Below, one piece after another: positions 45,011 to 58,328 of a DNA stretch of 64,000 nt (positions within the stretch are counted from its first letter, which is position 1; every line of letters begins with the position of its first letter). The notes under the pieces were generated by a model, which was given only the letters and a program-made list of their open reading frames with translations, ran no database searches and had not been told where the DNA came from. Both the position numbers and the translations under genes were made by a program. The stretch covers positions 62,001-126,000 of the forward strand of contig LLEY01000003.1 of the NCBI GenBank assembly GCA_001414485.1, in the 5' to 3' direction. Source of the stretch: Calycina herbarum. Its lineage: Eukaryota > Ascomycota > Leotiomycetes > Helotiales > Pezizellaceae.

Positions 45011-45978
45011 AGATATCCGGTTCTCGAGTTGTCGTGTATTGATATCTGGGGTTCTGTTAGGATGTATGATATGGCTTTTTTATGTGGTGCAATTTGGGAA
45101 GCATGGCGTCTTGGGGGTTTGCATTAGATGGATTAGTTGTGTGTATGAAATGTGTATATAGGCGATATACCAGCCGGCTTTCAAATGTTTACTGATGTCC
45201 CTTTGTTCGGGCCTTGGTCTAGCGAGGATGTGTATAACTTGTTTGAATAGTCGAATAGCTGGGAAACTATGCTTGAGTAGGGGAAATACAACTCGACTCT
45301 ATGTGCTCACAAAGACTGAATTGTCATTTAGCTGGTGATATCATGTGCCAGCACTGTAAACCTTGGATGGCGTTGGTATGGCAGGCCACCGTGAGGCAAG
45401 AGCAAACTTAGGGGAGGCTTCAAAAAACAACCAAAAAAAAAAGACAAGACCAACAACTTCAACTACATAAATGACCCAATAAAAGAATAAAAAGAAGATG
45501 ATGAGGGGAGACAGGATGTATCATAAGGCAACCAGCTATATTACCAGACGTGAAACGAATAGCTCAAGGGGGAATTGGACCGTCTGACCAAACATGGTCT
45601 TGAATAGCGAAAGCCCGAACGTGCAATGCAAATCGCTTATTTTAAATATAAGGATAGAGGGCCCGCATGGGACCACCAGCCGCAAGTATGGTTTTAAATT
45701 CACTTCTCTTTCCTAAATCAGTATCCAAGAGAAGGCGCGTTTTTATAGAAGATAAAGGGTGGCCCGAGTGAGCGTTGGCCAGTGAGGTGAGTTAAAGGTG
45801 AATTCAAGTTTGCCCAAGCGAGATATAATTTTGATAGCGGGAGCCATTTCTGTCCCCTTATCAATGAACGTATTTCTTCTACAGGCCGAACACATCAACA
45901 ATCAACCTTGACCAGCGCATCGCAAATCGAATCACCGCGCCATACAACCGCTTATAATTTCTCGAGAGCCTAGTCGCC
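45011..45978. other. Intergenic region
   Basis: Holds the 3' end of the orphan gene and the leader of the next gene. An A-rich tract lies at about 45422-45445. Nothing else recognised. Confidence 0.45.
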
Positions 45979-46559
45979 ATGACTTCCATCGTCACTCTTC
46001 AAAAGATCGACCTGTGTGTCGTGGACCTCCTCACCCACATCGAGGAACTACACACAGCTGTCACAACAACTTATCTTTCCGTAAGCATCTCCAACCTCAT
46101 CGCAACCTAAAACTAACCACAAGCTAGTCGCTCCAACTCCCTCACGAATTCCCACCAGACCAACTCCTCCTTTCCATCGAGCCAATCCCCAATAAAGACA
46201 CAACTGTAATCAAAGAAGCCCCCATCCTCCTCAATCCACAAGTTTTCGGCTTCTCAACTACTAAGGAGGCACGCGACTACGCTCTCCCCATCGGTCTGGC
46301 CCTCTATAGGCGCGCAAAGGAGAGACGCATCGATCCCAGGACAGTCGTCAGTTTCTTGGAGGAGGTCATTGAGTTGGGTGCGGGAGATGAGATGATTGGA
46401 CGAGATACCAGTATGGAGCGGAATATAGTCATGCACAAGAGGAAGGAGGGATTTGAGTCAGGAATCGTTGAGATTATACCTTGGGAAGAGATTGAAGCTG
46501 AGTTTTTCAGATCTCTCATTCAACCCATGGCTTCGAGAATTGAACTCCGCGAGCGTTGA
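45979..46559 (+). CDS. Hypothetical 177-residue protein
   Basis: Two exons, 45979-46080 and 46128-46559, separated by a 47-bp intron (gtaagc...ctag, branch aactaac), phase 0. The product is not recognised. The N-terminus MTSIVTLQKIDLCVVDLLTH is helical and joins SLQLPHEFPPDQLLLSIEPI in exon 2. A helical middle part (EARDYALPIGLALYRRAKER) and a conserved-looking end (EEVIELGAGDEMIGRD, then FFRSLIQPMASRIEL) follow. No signal peptide, membrane helix or metal-binding motif. An alternative acceptor 4 bp upstream would run quickly into a stop, so the chosen splice is favoured. The ATG has a good context (gccatgac). Confidence 0.72.
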
Positions 46560-47471
46560 GTGGGGGGGCGGTGGTTGAGAGATTGTAAGTCTATGGTGCA
46601 ATTTGGGATTTGAAAGTAAAGCTACGCCTGTCTGCTTTTAGCTTATGCGTTTCATTCGGAGTCTCGAATTGTTATTTCCAGTAAGTCCCATGAACAGTCG
46701 CTGTTGAAAACAGAGGCACTAATACGGCATCAGGAAGGCTGAATCCTCAAACTATAGTTGAGGCTATCATAAGAAGTCCTTAACCCAAGTTGCACAGTGT
46801 CACTTGTGGCAAGCGGATACTCATGGGACAAATCCACAAATGAAACTCCCTTGCTTACTTCCCAACAAGTCTTCTCCCTACATAGAACTCGCCTGTATCT
46901 TATCCACGGCAGTCGCCAATAAGCAGTGAAACCTAATTGTGCAAGTTACCTGGTAAACTTCCCTTCTCCACATCTCCACATTCCCCAGAAAACGGAAATA
47001 CCCCGAGTTTTCCCCGCATCTCCATTTTAACAGCTGCCCAGAAAAGCAGCCAAAGAAGGAATATTGATGCCCGACAAGGCAAAGAGGGAGTGATGGTAAG
47101 GGGCTCATGGTAGAAAAGAAGCCATGGATCCGGGTAAACAGCGCGGATAAATTCCCCGCTATTCCCATCCCATGCATTAAGACTTCCCCACACAAGTAAG
47201 TCTATGCAATATCAGAGTGTTAATTATCAAGCACTTGCCTTTTATTTGCGTTACTGTTTCCACAAAGGAAAAGAAGAGTGGGCCGATACGGATAAAAACT
47301 TTCATGTTCATTAGGAGGAGCGACTGCACTCACTCGTCCGTTCATCGTTATTTACCATCCCACCTCGAAATTAAGTCCTCCACCACCTGGCGAAGAGAAA
47401 CTCCACCACGAATAAAAACCAAAACCCGAATTCCAGTCGAGGTCTCAAACTCGAAAGATGCCGCCCCAAGC
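46560..47471. other. Convergent intergenic region
   Basis: Lies between the 3' ends of the hypothetical gene (+) and mndB (-). A 105-codon reverse frame (46878-47195) has no recognisable motif and a composition unlike the neighbouring proteins. I see no gene. Confidence 0.45.
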
Positions 47472-50092
47472 TCAAACCATCCCAAGATATCTCGTCTCAA
47501 TCTTGGTCGATTTCTTTGCGCCCTTGACGCCAATGTACACCACCTCTCCAGGCACAATATCAACCAAATTATCATCAAAGACAACATCGTCATCCTCGGA
47601 CTCCAGCGCGAGTCCTTTGATCACAACATCGGCGCTAATCTCCACAACCTTTCCATCACTGCTCAACTCTGCTCGAAGTCGCTTGGGTTTCTGCAAATGA
47701 AGATATTTCAACGGCTCTGGCCAGTTGATATACCTCGCAATCTGTTTCCCATCTTGGAAGAGATAGGCAGCAACTATTGTTCTCTTTTCCTCATCGACAT
47801 CCTTCTCGCGGACTGGGACGAGGAACTCAATAATCTCGGTACTTTGATTCTCGGGGAGAAGGAAGGATGTCTTCACAGTCTTGGAGTAAGTTTCTTCTCC
47901 GCTGATAGCATCAAAAGCCTTCACTACAACGTCGACAGTAAGATCCTCCAAAGTCAGATTCGAACCCCAAATCTCGATTTTCGTTGTCTTCTCCACAAAG
48001 GCACGGGTATGCTTATCTTTGGGTACAACATGCTCTGTCCTGGTCACACCAAGAGATATGGGGGCCATTTCACGCTTGACGGTGTAATATGCGTGTTTGG
48101 GACGAAGGAAAAAGTCGACGATTGCCCAAGAGGTGACTGGCCAGCAATCATTGATTTGCCAAACAAGGGCACCGCCGCAGTACTCTCTTCCCGGACCTTT
48201 CCATTGCCGTTTCCAGAGACGATAAGCGCTTGCCAGACATTCTGCTTGCATGAGTTGGGTGCAATAAATAAATTGTTCCAGCGGGTCTGGTGCATAGCGG
48301 AAATTCTCAACTAGATACAAGGCGATCCGACGTTCATGGCCATCAGCTTTGTTGTGGAAGTCAACTGTTGACGATTGAGCAAACCGGTCTGGATCATCTT
48401 TGCCGAGAGGAAGAAAAGCTTCGATGGTCTTGATATTTGGAAACGCTTCCATACCAAATTCCGAGACGAAGCGTCCAACGAGCTTGTCGAAATTCTGATA
48501 TTTCTCTTGGGTGCCATGCCAAACGTTCCACTGATGGATGTCCCCTACTGTTGGATCTCTGGTGTCTTTGCCACCCCATGGGCTCCCAAAATGGTAGTAT
48601 GTATCCGGTATCAACTCTTCGCAAGCATCCGCAAGAATCTTTTCGTAAATGTACCTGGCAGGGAAACTTGTTTTGAGCCAGCTTTCGGGATCTTTGTTCT
48701 CGAAATCATATGTGAGTCCTTCCGATTCCTGATACTGATAATCCTCATTGTTACCAGCCCAGATGACAATCGAAGGATGATGCCGAAGAAGTTTCACGTT
48801 CTCCTCTGCCTCTGTCTTTATCGACGCCAGAATCTCCGGGAAAGTGGGATAGTTACCACAGCCAAACATGAAGTCTTGCCAAACGAGAATTCCAAATTCG
48901 TCACATGCATCATAAAACGCTTGCTCTTCGTACACACCACCACCCCAGACTCGAATCATAAATTGGTTGCCTTCAGCGACCAGCTTAACCCAATCATGAT
49001 ACTTCTCTTTGTTGATCCGTGGGATAAAGTTATCGGCAGGAATCCAGTCACTACCACCGCAGAATATTGGAATGTTGTTTATCTGGAAGAAAAATGTTGT
49101 TCCAGGTTGTCCCTTCATGGGTCGTTGGATAAGTTCTGCTCGTCTTAAGCCAAATTTCTTGGATGCCGTACTGATCTTAGTTTTGTTTTGAATGAGAGTG
49201 GCAGTGATGGTGTACAGAGGTTGATCTCCATATCGAATTGGATACCACAACTCTGGATCCTCGATCGTAAAGCTATGAGATGCGAGGCCTTTGGATGTTT
49301 TCACGATCTTTGACAACTTCTCCTTGCCATCTATCGATATATCAAACTTTATTTCCGATGCACCACCCTCAACGTCTGCTTTTGCAACAAAAGTAGCTGT
49401 TTTGAGGGATCTGTCGACATCTGAGGTGAAGTAAAGATCTGATATCCGTGAAGAGAAGATTTCGAGATTGATTGGCCTCCATGGTCCACAAGTCATTAGC
49501 ATTGGTCCCCAGTCCCATCCCTATTCACATATCAGCTTAATGAAGACACTATAAAGGGTGGGGTGAATACCCAGTGGTATTGCGCTTTTCGAACAGCAAG
49601 TCTTGAACTATCACCGTTCCAACAACCCCAATGGTGGTCGGGATACTTCTCCATGATACTACATCCTTTGAGATAAGCGCTCTCGAAGGTGATCTCTAAC
49701 TCGTTGTCGCCTTCTTTTTTCAAGCATGTTGTAACATCCACCCGTTCGGGTATGAACATGTTCTCTGTTTTCAAGATCACGTTGCCATTTAGTACCACAG
49801 TGGCAAAGGTATCCAGGCCATTGAACGCCAATACCACTGTCACAGTTCTTCGTTCCTCCGTCGTGAGAGTCGGCGATGGGAAGGAAGTCTTGTAGATCCA
49901 AGGGACTTCACCGATCCATTGAACATCATTCTCATTCTTTCCCATGAATGGGTCAGGAATGATATCGTTGGCAATGAGGTCGAGATGAACATTGGTAGGG
50001 AATTGAGCAACTGGGAGAAATTTGGCTTCCTTCTTGTCTGCTTGTTTGAAGGTCCAGCCCTTGTTGACGGGGATGGCGAGATGTTTTGACAT
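47472..50092 (-). CDS. mndB: Cytosolic beta-mannosidase B, glycoside hydrolase family 2
   Basis: Two exons on the reverse strand (50092-49571 and 49520-47472) with a 50-bp phase-0 intron give 856 residues. The enzyme cleaves terminal beta-mannose from short oligosaccharides. With no signal peptide (MSKHLAIPVNKGWTFKQ) it should act inside the cell, on imported mannobiose or N-glycan products. GH2 order: jelly-roll domain with PTNVHLDLIANDIIPDPF and, spanning the splice, KAQYHW-GWDWGPML; an immunoglobulin-like domain; then the barrel. The acid/base Glu is in WAGNNEDYQ (about residue 433) and the nucleophile Glu in VSEFGMEAFP (about residue 527). Length matches Aspergillus MndB (about 845). The frame extends 17 codons upstream of the chosen Met, but the MSKHL start fits the family better. 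It faces mndA tail to tail, about 9.9 kb away. Confidence 0.92.
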
Positions 50093-53000
50093 TTTGGTGA
50101 AGAGTTGGAGAGGATGATGTGTGGGAGAGATGACAATTTCCATCCGTTTTCTTGAAACTTATTTGTACTCCGGTGTAGAGGTTGGTGAAAGAAGGATGGG
50201 AGTGAAGTATGCAGGTCGGTTCCGTTCCAAGGATGTTGTTCCCTGCCCTGGAGCTATTCTTTTCAAGGATGATGCTTTCAAGAAGCGGATATTTGACAAG
50301 AGCTGGTGACCTAACGGAAGATATAGTTGCATGTATGAATATCTTCCTAGATGCGGTGACACGATGCCGCATTCGAAGGAAGCCAACACAGAGGCAGCAC
50401 AAGCTTCAATCCCTTTCTGGTTTTATGTGGGTATGCCGATATGGATTCGAGAGAAACTCAAATCATTCGATGAGGGAACAGTATCGACATCACAACCATA
50501 GCTCGATGCTATGCTTGTTGACCCTAATCCCGGTCAATGTGAGCCGCTTTGGATCTGTCGGTGTGGAGGTGGATTGGCATGTTGGTGAGCGTGGGGGGAG
50601 TTGTGGACGTGTGGTCCTCGTAAATTGAGGGGTTCGATGGATTCGAGGGGTAGGGTGGATTTGGACAACACCACGACACGGAGGCACAGTCGTCTAGGTT
50701 TTTGGGATGTTCAATTGCGGGGCACGATGTTTGTTCTCGGAGGATTCGAGGAAGGAACGATAGGGCTAAGGGAGCTGCCGAGCAGAGTGTCATCGAATCG
50801 GGTATTGTCTTCGGCAGCTGTTTCTTCGCACATGGAGGTTCCGAAAGCAACCTCAGAGAGGCATTCGGCTTGCTTCGTCACATCCCACAATATCACAATA
50901 TCCTTCGAGTTTTGGTGGGAGAATTTGCTGCTCGAGCCACACTGGAAGTTGAAAAGCAGGCAAGGAAGAAACGATACTAGTAATCTGATTGGCTATCATC
51001 ACAGGGGTCAAACCTCTGGCCTTCGAGACGACGACATCAGCATCTACCTCCATTTAATCGCCCGACCACGACTCCGGCTCAGTTCGCTCAACTCGTTCAT
51101 CTGGATTTCGGGATGTTGACAATGACAATCCGACATCCAGGTCTTCAAGAAATGCATGCCCGCAGCAGCGCAGTACCTGCACGAAACTGCAACCACAACC
51201 CGATCGGATACCCGAAAGACCCCCGCTTGCATCGAAGCAAGCACCAGAGAGCTTCCAGAAGCACCAGAAGACAACTGAAGCCCTGGTAGTGGCTTGCAGC
51301 TAAAGCAGAAGATGTGCCCTAGAGTTAACCTAGCATCCTCGTGGTGCGTGGGACTGCTCAAAACAACATGACTTCAACCTGAAGGTCTCAATCGGCAACG
51401 AATTCAAAAAAAGATCCTCCATCAAGAAATCTCAAAATCTCATCACTCCCATCAGGACCCCCACGAAATCATTGCCGTCCCACGCTCAGTACAAGCATAC
51501 GAGAGCAATCCACGGAACCTGTTGGCGATCCGTACCAATACTGGTGGGTCTCAAAACGGAGGGTGTGCCTCCGGACTTCTCGATTGGGGATTACTTCACT
51601 TGGTCGTATCTCTGGAGAATGATACCGGTATTCTTATGCTATGGAGAACCAAATTCTCCGGATTAACTTCCATCCAACCAGTCATCTACTTGTGTCAATT
51701 TTAGAATCGTTATCGCTTACCGCTCGTTGCAACAGACAACTAAACGGCAATGCTTTCAGATGCACTTATCAAAACGACATAAGTTCGTTACCTCTCGTCA
51801 TTTCTCCGCTCTTCCTTCCCAATACAAAGGGACTCAATGGATTGTATTTGGTACATTTTTAATTTTAAGAAAAGTTCAAATTTTTCATACCCCTTGGTAT
51901 TGATATGCTAACGACATATTTCGAACCATCTTTCTCGTCACTTATGTGCCAATCCCACATCCACGTTTCTGTTCTAGCAAACTCTGCGCTACGAATATAT
52001 TACCGCTTGGCCAGCACACCGAATTGTTTGGCGAATACTACACACCATCGATATATTGTCCATCGTCGATCCCGGTATTTAATTCATCACACGAACTACT
52101 TTGGCCCCCAACTCAGCTCATATATTAACAATTTAGATCATGAACACCATCTTCCTCTAGCATTTTGCCATCGACAGCATCAAGAACAAGATGAATGCTT
52201 CCAGAGATTACACTTGAATCGTCTGATACGGACTGAAGAGCAGGCTGAATAGTCCCCCTATTTTTACTTGAAACTACCCACGAACTTAATATACACGACA
52301 GTTCGGACGACACTTGCCAACCTCTACGAACATAGCAGGCTAAGTCCCCAAGGTCGTCAGCATCAAGGTCAGTGCATTTTTCGGCTGTTTATTCATATTG
52401 CGAGATCCTCTTCATGTCTGATTTCATCTTCGGAACGTGTTGTTGCGCTTTTGATGGATGGTTTCTTTGGAAGATGGTCCATGTGAAGATGACTACTTGT
52501 TGTGCAATTTATTTCTTTTATGTTTTGGGGGGGGGGCGTTCTACATATCAGAGCTCTTACCATAATTGAGCATACTATGGAGCCGTTGATGCAGCTTTTT
52601 ATATTCATGAGATTCTAAATTGAAAGCTGAATCAGCTCCTGGTGGGAGCGTCACGAGATGGAGATGACTTGCTTTCATATTATATCTCGGTCTTTTACCT
52701 TCGTTGAGACGTTTCTTGTGGCTTTCTGCCTGTTTGAGTGGCCAAACCAGATATTCAAGTCTGGATTCAATTGTGCAATTCATCAAAGAACAAAAACAAT
52801 TCCGGTTTGTTGTATGCTGTGTGTCTGGGTCCTTTTCCAATGCAAAATGCAAGCCCCTATGCCTAACATGCAATTTCATACAACATACATGCGGCTATAC
52901 TTCCCTCCATGCACGAGTTTTCAGGCATGTTGGAGCAAACATGACATGCGGAACCGTGCGAGTCGCCAAACATGGACGCTTAAATATGCAAGCGTATATT

Positions 53001-54430
53001 AAAGCACTATGGGGAACTTTTCAACATCTCCTACTGAAAGGTAATCACTTCCGAGTCTTGCTTCTTGCGCAGCGGAGTCATCTCAAGTATCTGTAGGTAG
53101 AGACTAGTTCAGTAAAACGTACATATTCATGTACGTCGTGCTGGTTTCGACGACATGGATGGTGCGGGATTCAGGGACCCGACCTTATCTTGTCATACCC
53201 TGATATAAAGATATGGATTCATGGTCTGCTAAATATTCTTACTTGTTTTTAATCTTTACCATTTTTCGGGATTTCGGGATCATTGGGGAAAGGAGGGGCT
53301 AATTCTTGTCGTTGAATCCGATGATTCTATGTCAGCAGGTTAGTATGAACGTAAGTACCCCGCTCCCGCGGTCTTCTGGTGAGACTATCCTTTCAGCTCT
53401 CCCATACACCTCACGTGCATTCGTGATCAGAAGTCTGGTGTAAAACTAGATGAGATGACACCAGGACTAGTACATCTCACCAATAAGAACTACTATAGCA
53501 GTACCTCACTAACACAGGACCAATAGAACGTGCCAGATATTCGATACGCGCCTCACTTGTGTACGCTAACGCACGTGGGGTGTATGGAGAGCTGAAGGGA
53601 TAAATTAGCAAGGATGGAAAGCTTACTATAATGACGAGATAAACGTAGACCGTGAACTCCGAATCTGTTTTTGATAGATTATGGGTTGCATTCAAGTTCT
53701 TAACCCGGGGGTCTCACTGTCCCTCTTCTCAATGTCCCCGCCCTTCAATTGTCTTCTTAGATTCTTAACAAGCTAAGAAGTAGATCGGTAAGATCTTGGA
53801 TCCCAAAACAACTTCAATAGTGTTGATAGTACCATGCTCATTTCAACAACTCTCCTTTTCGAGTCTCCCTCATCAGCCACTTGAAGAAAGCACCCTAAAT
53901 AAACTCGAACAATTGTGATGGATAATTGACCTCAAGGAAATCAATGGAACGATATTGAGGGGCTCATGTAATGTGCTTGCGTCTTAACTTTTCGGGTTCT
54001 TATATTGATCCCTTTTTATAATGCAGATATCGTGTGATGTTGGAGGCTCAGCAATCCTTTGCGTGGGGGTAATTTGGAGGTTTGGTTCTTCACTTTACGA
54101 CATACAAGTTAAGCTGGTGCTATATCAAGGTATTTTCGATACTCCAGAGAGAACTAAAGATGCGATAGGTATCGAACCTTCCACAAACATCCATCCGAAA
54201 CCAAAAACATAGGAGAACAAATTTTTAAGGGGAAAAAAATAGAGTATTATAATATCTCTCCGAAATCCCAGGCCAACTCGCAAGTCGCAGCCCCATAAAG
54301 TTCCTTGCTAAATTCCATCAACTCGGTCAAAATACCGACGCCAACTTGAATGAATCAAACGGCACCCCCAATTTCCTATTGCCAGAATACCCAATGAACA
54401 AATACAATCCCATCACGAAGTATAAAATAT
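50093..54430. other. Gene-poor 4.3-kb stretch
   Basis: Contains the mndB promoter (50093-50700), a MITE (53388-53600) and a 10-G run at 52527-52536. Overlapping frames of 60-170 codons on both strands between 50.2 and 53.1 kb (the longest is 50601-51119) have irregular composition and no motif, and I do not accept them. The region is not RIP-mutated. It could hold non-coding transcripts; sequence alone does not show it. No tRNA cloverleaf was found. Confidence 0.5.
53388..53600. mobile_element. Inverted-repeat element (MITE), 213 bp, flanked by TA
   Basis: The 31-bp left end (tcctttcagctctcccatac and 11 more bases) and the 30-bp right end (53571-53600) are inverted copies, with one 1-bp gap and two C/T differences. 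TA dinucleotides sit directly outside both ends (53386-53387 and 53601-53602), as in Tc1/mariner or pogo insertions. Weaker complementarity continues inwards (acgtgcattcgtgatca against its partner). No coding capacity. Confidence 0.7.
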
Positions 54431-56886
54431 CTACTTCTTATAAGCCCTCTCAATCTCACTCTTATACTTCTCCACAATCCCTCTTCGATTCAACTTATTC
54501 GTCGCAGTCACCAATCCCTATTTCACTATCAGTACTCATATATCTCTGTCTCCCATTCCCCCCTCCCGGAAAAAAACAGAACTCACATTAACAGGTGTCC
54601 ACTCCTCATCAGCAAGCACAATCCCAACCACAATCTCCATACTAGATAATCCGGCCTTCTTCCCGATGGCTTGAACTGACTTGAGCACCTCTTCTTGGAT
54701 CTTTGGATCGTGGACTAGATCACCGATTCCGTGACCTTCTACACCGAGGGATTTGGCGAGAGCGATGAGTGCAGGTTCGGCGGGGACGATGATGACGATT
54801 GGGTTTGTTTCTGTGATTGAGGCGTAGACGCAGAGGTTGGCTACTATAGTCGCAGAGCGGTACACTGATTCGAGCTAGTGTGCGCTATTGTTAGCAAATC
54901 CCGTGATCTTCCACTTCATAGGAAATGATAACGAAGGGGAAGTGAAACAAACCTTCTCCAAAGCAATATACTCCCCATTCAAAGTCTTCACAAGATTCTT
55001 CTTCCGATCAATAACCTTCAAATGACCATTATTATCAAACTCCCCAATATCCCCAGTCATAAACCAGCCTCCCTCGGCAATGGCGTCTTTCGTCTGTTGT
55101 TCATCTTGATAATATCGTTTCATGACGCTAGGACCTCGGATCCAGATTTCACCTTGGGCGTGGGGTTTGTTGGTGGAGTAGTAGCCGGCGTCGGGGAAGT
55201 CTACGAGTTTTATCTCGATGGTTGCGGGGATGTCACCGTGTGCATCGACTGTCCAAGCTCCCGGGTTGCAGAGAGCTCCCATACTGTGGGATTTGTTAGT
55301 AAATTTTGATGGAAGTGAAAACTGGAGAGAGGGGTAAGGGGGGATTTACGCGGAGGTTTCCGTCATTCCGTAGCCATTTATCATAGGGGCTATGGCGAGA
55401 GAGATGAAAAGTTGTGTTTCCCTAGCTACTTGTGCAGCGCCGTTCATACAGAATCTCAGATGTCCTCCGGTTGCTGCTTTCACCTTGTTGAACACAATGA
55501 TATCCAAAATTGCGGATCCGGGTAGTTTGTTTGCCATGAGGAATCTGAAGCTATTAGTATTTTTTTGTTATGCATTTTGCAAGACTTACTTCTTCAAAGC
55601 GTAGGCACCCCAAAAGATCTTCTTAGCAATAGGACTACCACCTTCAACTCTCGCGACGATTCCTTTCTTGACTTGTTCCCAGACTGCTGGAATACCGACA
55701 AGAAGAGTAGGTTTGAATTCTTCGATATCACCCTTGCAATTTCGGCAATTGGCTTGCGAGAGTGTTCTGATACTTCCGTAACCCATCGTTCCTCCCCAAT
55801 AGAGACATGCATTCTCAAATACAAATTCGAAAATGTGTGCTAATGGTAGGTATGTTAAAAGAGAGTCTCCAGGTCCTAGGTAGTCCCCCACCGAACTGTC
55901 TGCTCCGGCAACTATTGAAAAGTCAGCCCTGTTACTCCCCGCCCATTTCCGCATTGTACTTACCGGCTGCAACAACATTTGCATGCGTCAACTCGACTCC
56001 CTTAGGTGTACCTCCAGAACCGGAAGTATACATGATGCAAGCCAGGTCTTCACTCCTTGGAGGTACAGGACTAACTGGATTTACAGCACCTGTCTGTCTC
56101 AAATCCTCAAAGCTGAGAACGGTCAGGTGATCATGAGAATCTCTCAACGTCTGTAGATCGGCTTCATCGATTTCGTGCTCAGCATCTGTGTTGTAAATGA
56201 TGAATTGGATATCTTTCGCATCTTTCAAAGTATTGATGAAAGTTTTGATAAGATGAGGTTCCAAAAAGATAGTTTTGGCCCGAGTAGCTAGTAGTGATGA
56301 ACGAAGTCCGGCCTCACCGAGGGTATCGTATGCTGTAACTATTGCCATCGACTGAGACATGACTCCATGAGCCATCGAAAGCCAGTGAGAACTGCATTCG
56401 TATTAGATAAGTTCAAAATTTCGTCATAATATCTCACCTCGTAGAAGCAAACATATGCACTCTATCCTCGGCCTTCAGTCCCAATTTCCTCAACCCAGCC
56501 CCCAACTGCAACACCAAAGTCTCATACTCCTTGAAGCTCAAATAGCTATACCCACTCAATTCAAAATAAGTCCACATCTTATCAACCTCCTGAACCTTCC
56601 CATCCACCATCTTTTTTACTTTCTTCGTTTCATGGTGCTTCTTGATGAGTTTCCTCGAGCCAACAGCCTTTCGATCCCCATATTTCTTGGCACTACTCCT
56701 GACGATGTCGAAAACTGTTGCGATGTTCTCCTCATCGGGGGAAACTAGAAGTTTTTTTGGTGATCGGACACTACGGCGGGGTATGGTTTCACCATGCACC
56801 GGAGAACTCCCAGGAACCTCGACTGTAAATGGCGGCTTGTTGGTCATGCGAGCCTCCAGGAAGGCGGTTTTCAGATTTGGCGCCAT
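54431..56886 (-). CDS. Long-chain acyl-CoA synthetase (AMP-binding family)
   Basis: Seven exons on the reverse strand (56886-56438, 56391-55964, 55911-55590, 55544-55350, 55283-54953, 54874-54587, 54517-54431), with six GT-AG introns of 45-78 bp; all joins keep phase, giving 699 residues. The enzyme activates fatty acids to acyl-CoA with ATP, for lipid synthesis or beta-oxidation. Motifs: the nucleotide-binding loop YTSGSGGTPKGVELTH (about residue 275); TYLPLAHIFE; the adenylate motif INGYGMTETSA (about 460); and EGGWFMTGDIGEFDNNGHLK followed by IDRKKNLVKTLNGEYIALE, which is the fatty-acid synthetase signature. The C-terminal catalytic Lys lies in TATNKLNRRGIV, encoded by the short last exon. 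That exon has only 28 codons and is easily missed. No clear peroxisomal signal: it ends ERAYKK. Length is typical for LACS (about 690-700). Confidence 0.92.
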
Positions 56887-57971
56887 GATGGATGATCTTC
56901 TTGAATTTGCGATGTATATATCTGATGAAGTTGGAGAAGGATTGGTGTTTTGGTTGAGGTTGAGAATGGAATGCCTGGAGTTTCGTTTCGTTCCCAGTCA
57001 CAGTGGCTCAGCGCTGGGCGAAAGAGTGCTGACCTGGTTGCCTCAGTTGGTGCTGATTCACGTGCCCAATCACGGCTTGTTCCTTGAATGAAATTACCAA
57101 TTATCCAAGATTAAGAACCAATAAAAGAAGCCAAGGGAAACGCCCAAAAAGTAAGGTTCTAACGCCTCGGTGGATGTGAAGAATTAATTCCTGAACATAT
57201 GGGGATCAGAAGTGATAATTGGAAGTTCATACCAGATGAATCAATAGATTTACGAGCCAGGAGTGGTGATGCAAATGATTATTTAAACATCTCAGATACA
57301 TAAGGAAATCGGTCTGGAAATTCCCGCAAGATACTTGAACAGCACCTCCGACATATGCAAACTGAATAGAACCGCGTACAATTCTGGAAAGTAGAACTGA
57401 GAAATCATCAGAGGTAACAAAAACAAAAAAGCCAATGATAAAATAGAGAAGAATTGCTTCACATGACCAGCTGCAACTATCATGAACTTGCAAGAAACCC
57501 GTTCTCTACGGCGACGGAAAAATGCAAACGTGCAACGAAAGGTTATCAGAAATCCGTCCCGCTGATGGCTTTGGCAGGTGCAGGATAACCTTAATCAGCC
57601 ACTGAACGCTGGATATACATGGCATGAAAGATCTAGATGTGGAGTTCAGGAAGAGGATCTAAAGTCGGGTCAAAGGAGCTTATATTCTTGGTTTACCGCT
57701 TATCGGGCCGACAGCTCCGAGTAGCTCTCGGAGACCGGGCCGATGCAATTTGCCATCAATGCTCAAGCTTGAGCTCTCCCAACAATGGAAGGTTCAAAGT
57801 TTGAAAGCATCAACCCCATGACCGCATCATCATAATAAAGTTGTTTCAAACCTTACCCCACCTTATGCTATTCATGCTTCAATCTCGAGTATTTGGTATC
57901 TCAGTTCCACATTTGTTCATTTGATCATCTTTTCAAGCTGTTTGGTATCTTTCTCCAAATTAATCTACATC
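56887..57971. other. Intergenic region upstream of the acyl-CoA synthetase gene
   Basis: Acts as promoter DNA for the reverse-strand synthetase and probably for the small forward frame at 57972. Frames at 57227-57493 reverse and 56642-57091 forward are shadows or chance. Nothing else seen. Confidence 0.45.
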
Positions 57972-58328
57972 ATGTCTTCTCTCTCAAGTCTCGTCTATAT
58001 CACACCAACCACAATTATCTCAGCAGCATCCGTGGCTGCAGCCTCTTCAACAAGTGTCACATTCCTCACCATTCTCGCCCCGTCACCATCACTCGTCCTG
58101 GCATCGCAACAGCTTCTCTCCATCACACACCATTACTCAACAAACTACTCAACACTCACTGGAAACGACAAAGAAGGACCAACTTCTATCCCAGCTGTTA
58201 TGTCCCGTACTCCTGTTTTATCGTCGGCTGTTTCTTCACTTACTCCTGTTCCAGAAAGTATCATGTCCAATTCTGCTTCATATCAACATCCCTCGATTGG
58301 ACTGCCTAGTTTCGTTGTGCTAGTTTAG
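57972..58328 (+). CDS. Possible small Ser/Thr-rich protein (118 residues)
   Basis: A forward frame beginning MSSLSSLVYITPTTIIS has a fungal-type leader (cttcaatctcgag..., then catcatgtc). Composition is about one third Ser plus Thr, with hydrophobic runs (SLVYITPTTIISAASVAA) that could serve as a signal or anchor. There is no known domain, and it ends in a hydrophobic tail (PSFVVLV). Low complexity could simply reflect C/T-rich DNA, and the competing frames in the same place weaken the case. A GPI-like or secreted protein is speculation. Confidence 0.33.
   Translation: MSSLSSLVYITPTTIISAASVAAASSTSVTFLTILAPSPSLVLASQQLLSITHHYSTNYSTLTGNDKEGPTSIPAVMSRTPVLSSAVSSLTPVPESIMSNSASYQHPSIGLPSFVVLV

Noticed and set aside
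46878..47195. 105-codon reverse frame between the 177-residue gene and mndB
   Set aside because: No motif; Cys/Trp-rich irregular text; sits in a convergent 3' region.
47941..47990. tRNA T-arm-like word (gattcgaacccc)
   Set aside because: Falls inside the mndB coding exon and no cloverleaf can be drawn around it.
50601..51119. 172-codon forward frame upstream of mndB
   Set aside because: Overlapped by several equally long frames on both strands, no conserved pattern; could be a non-coding transcript but nothing shows it.
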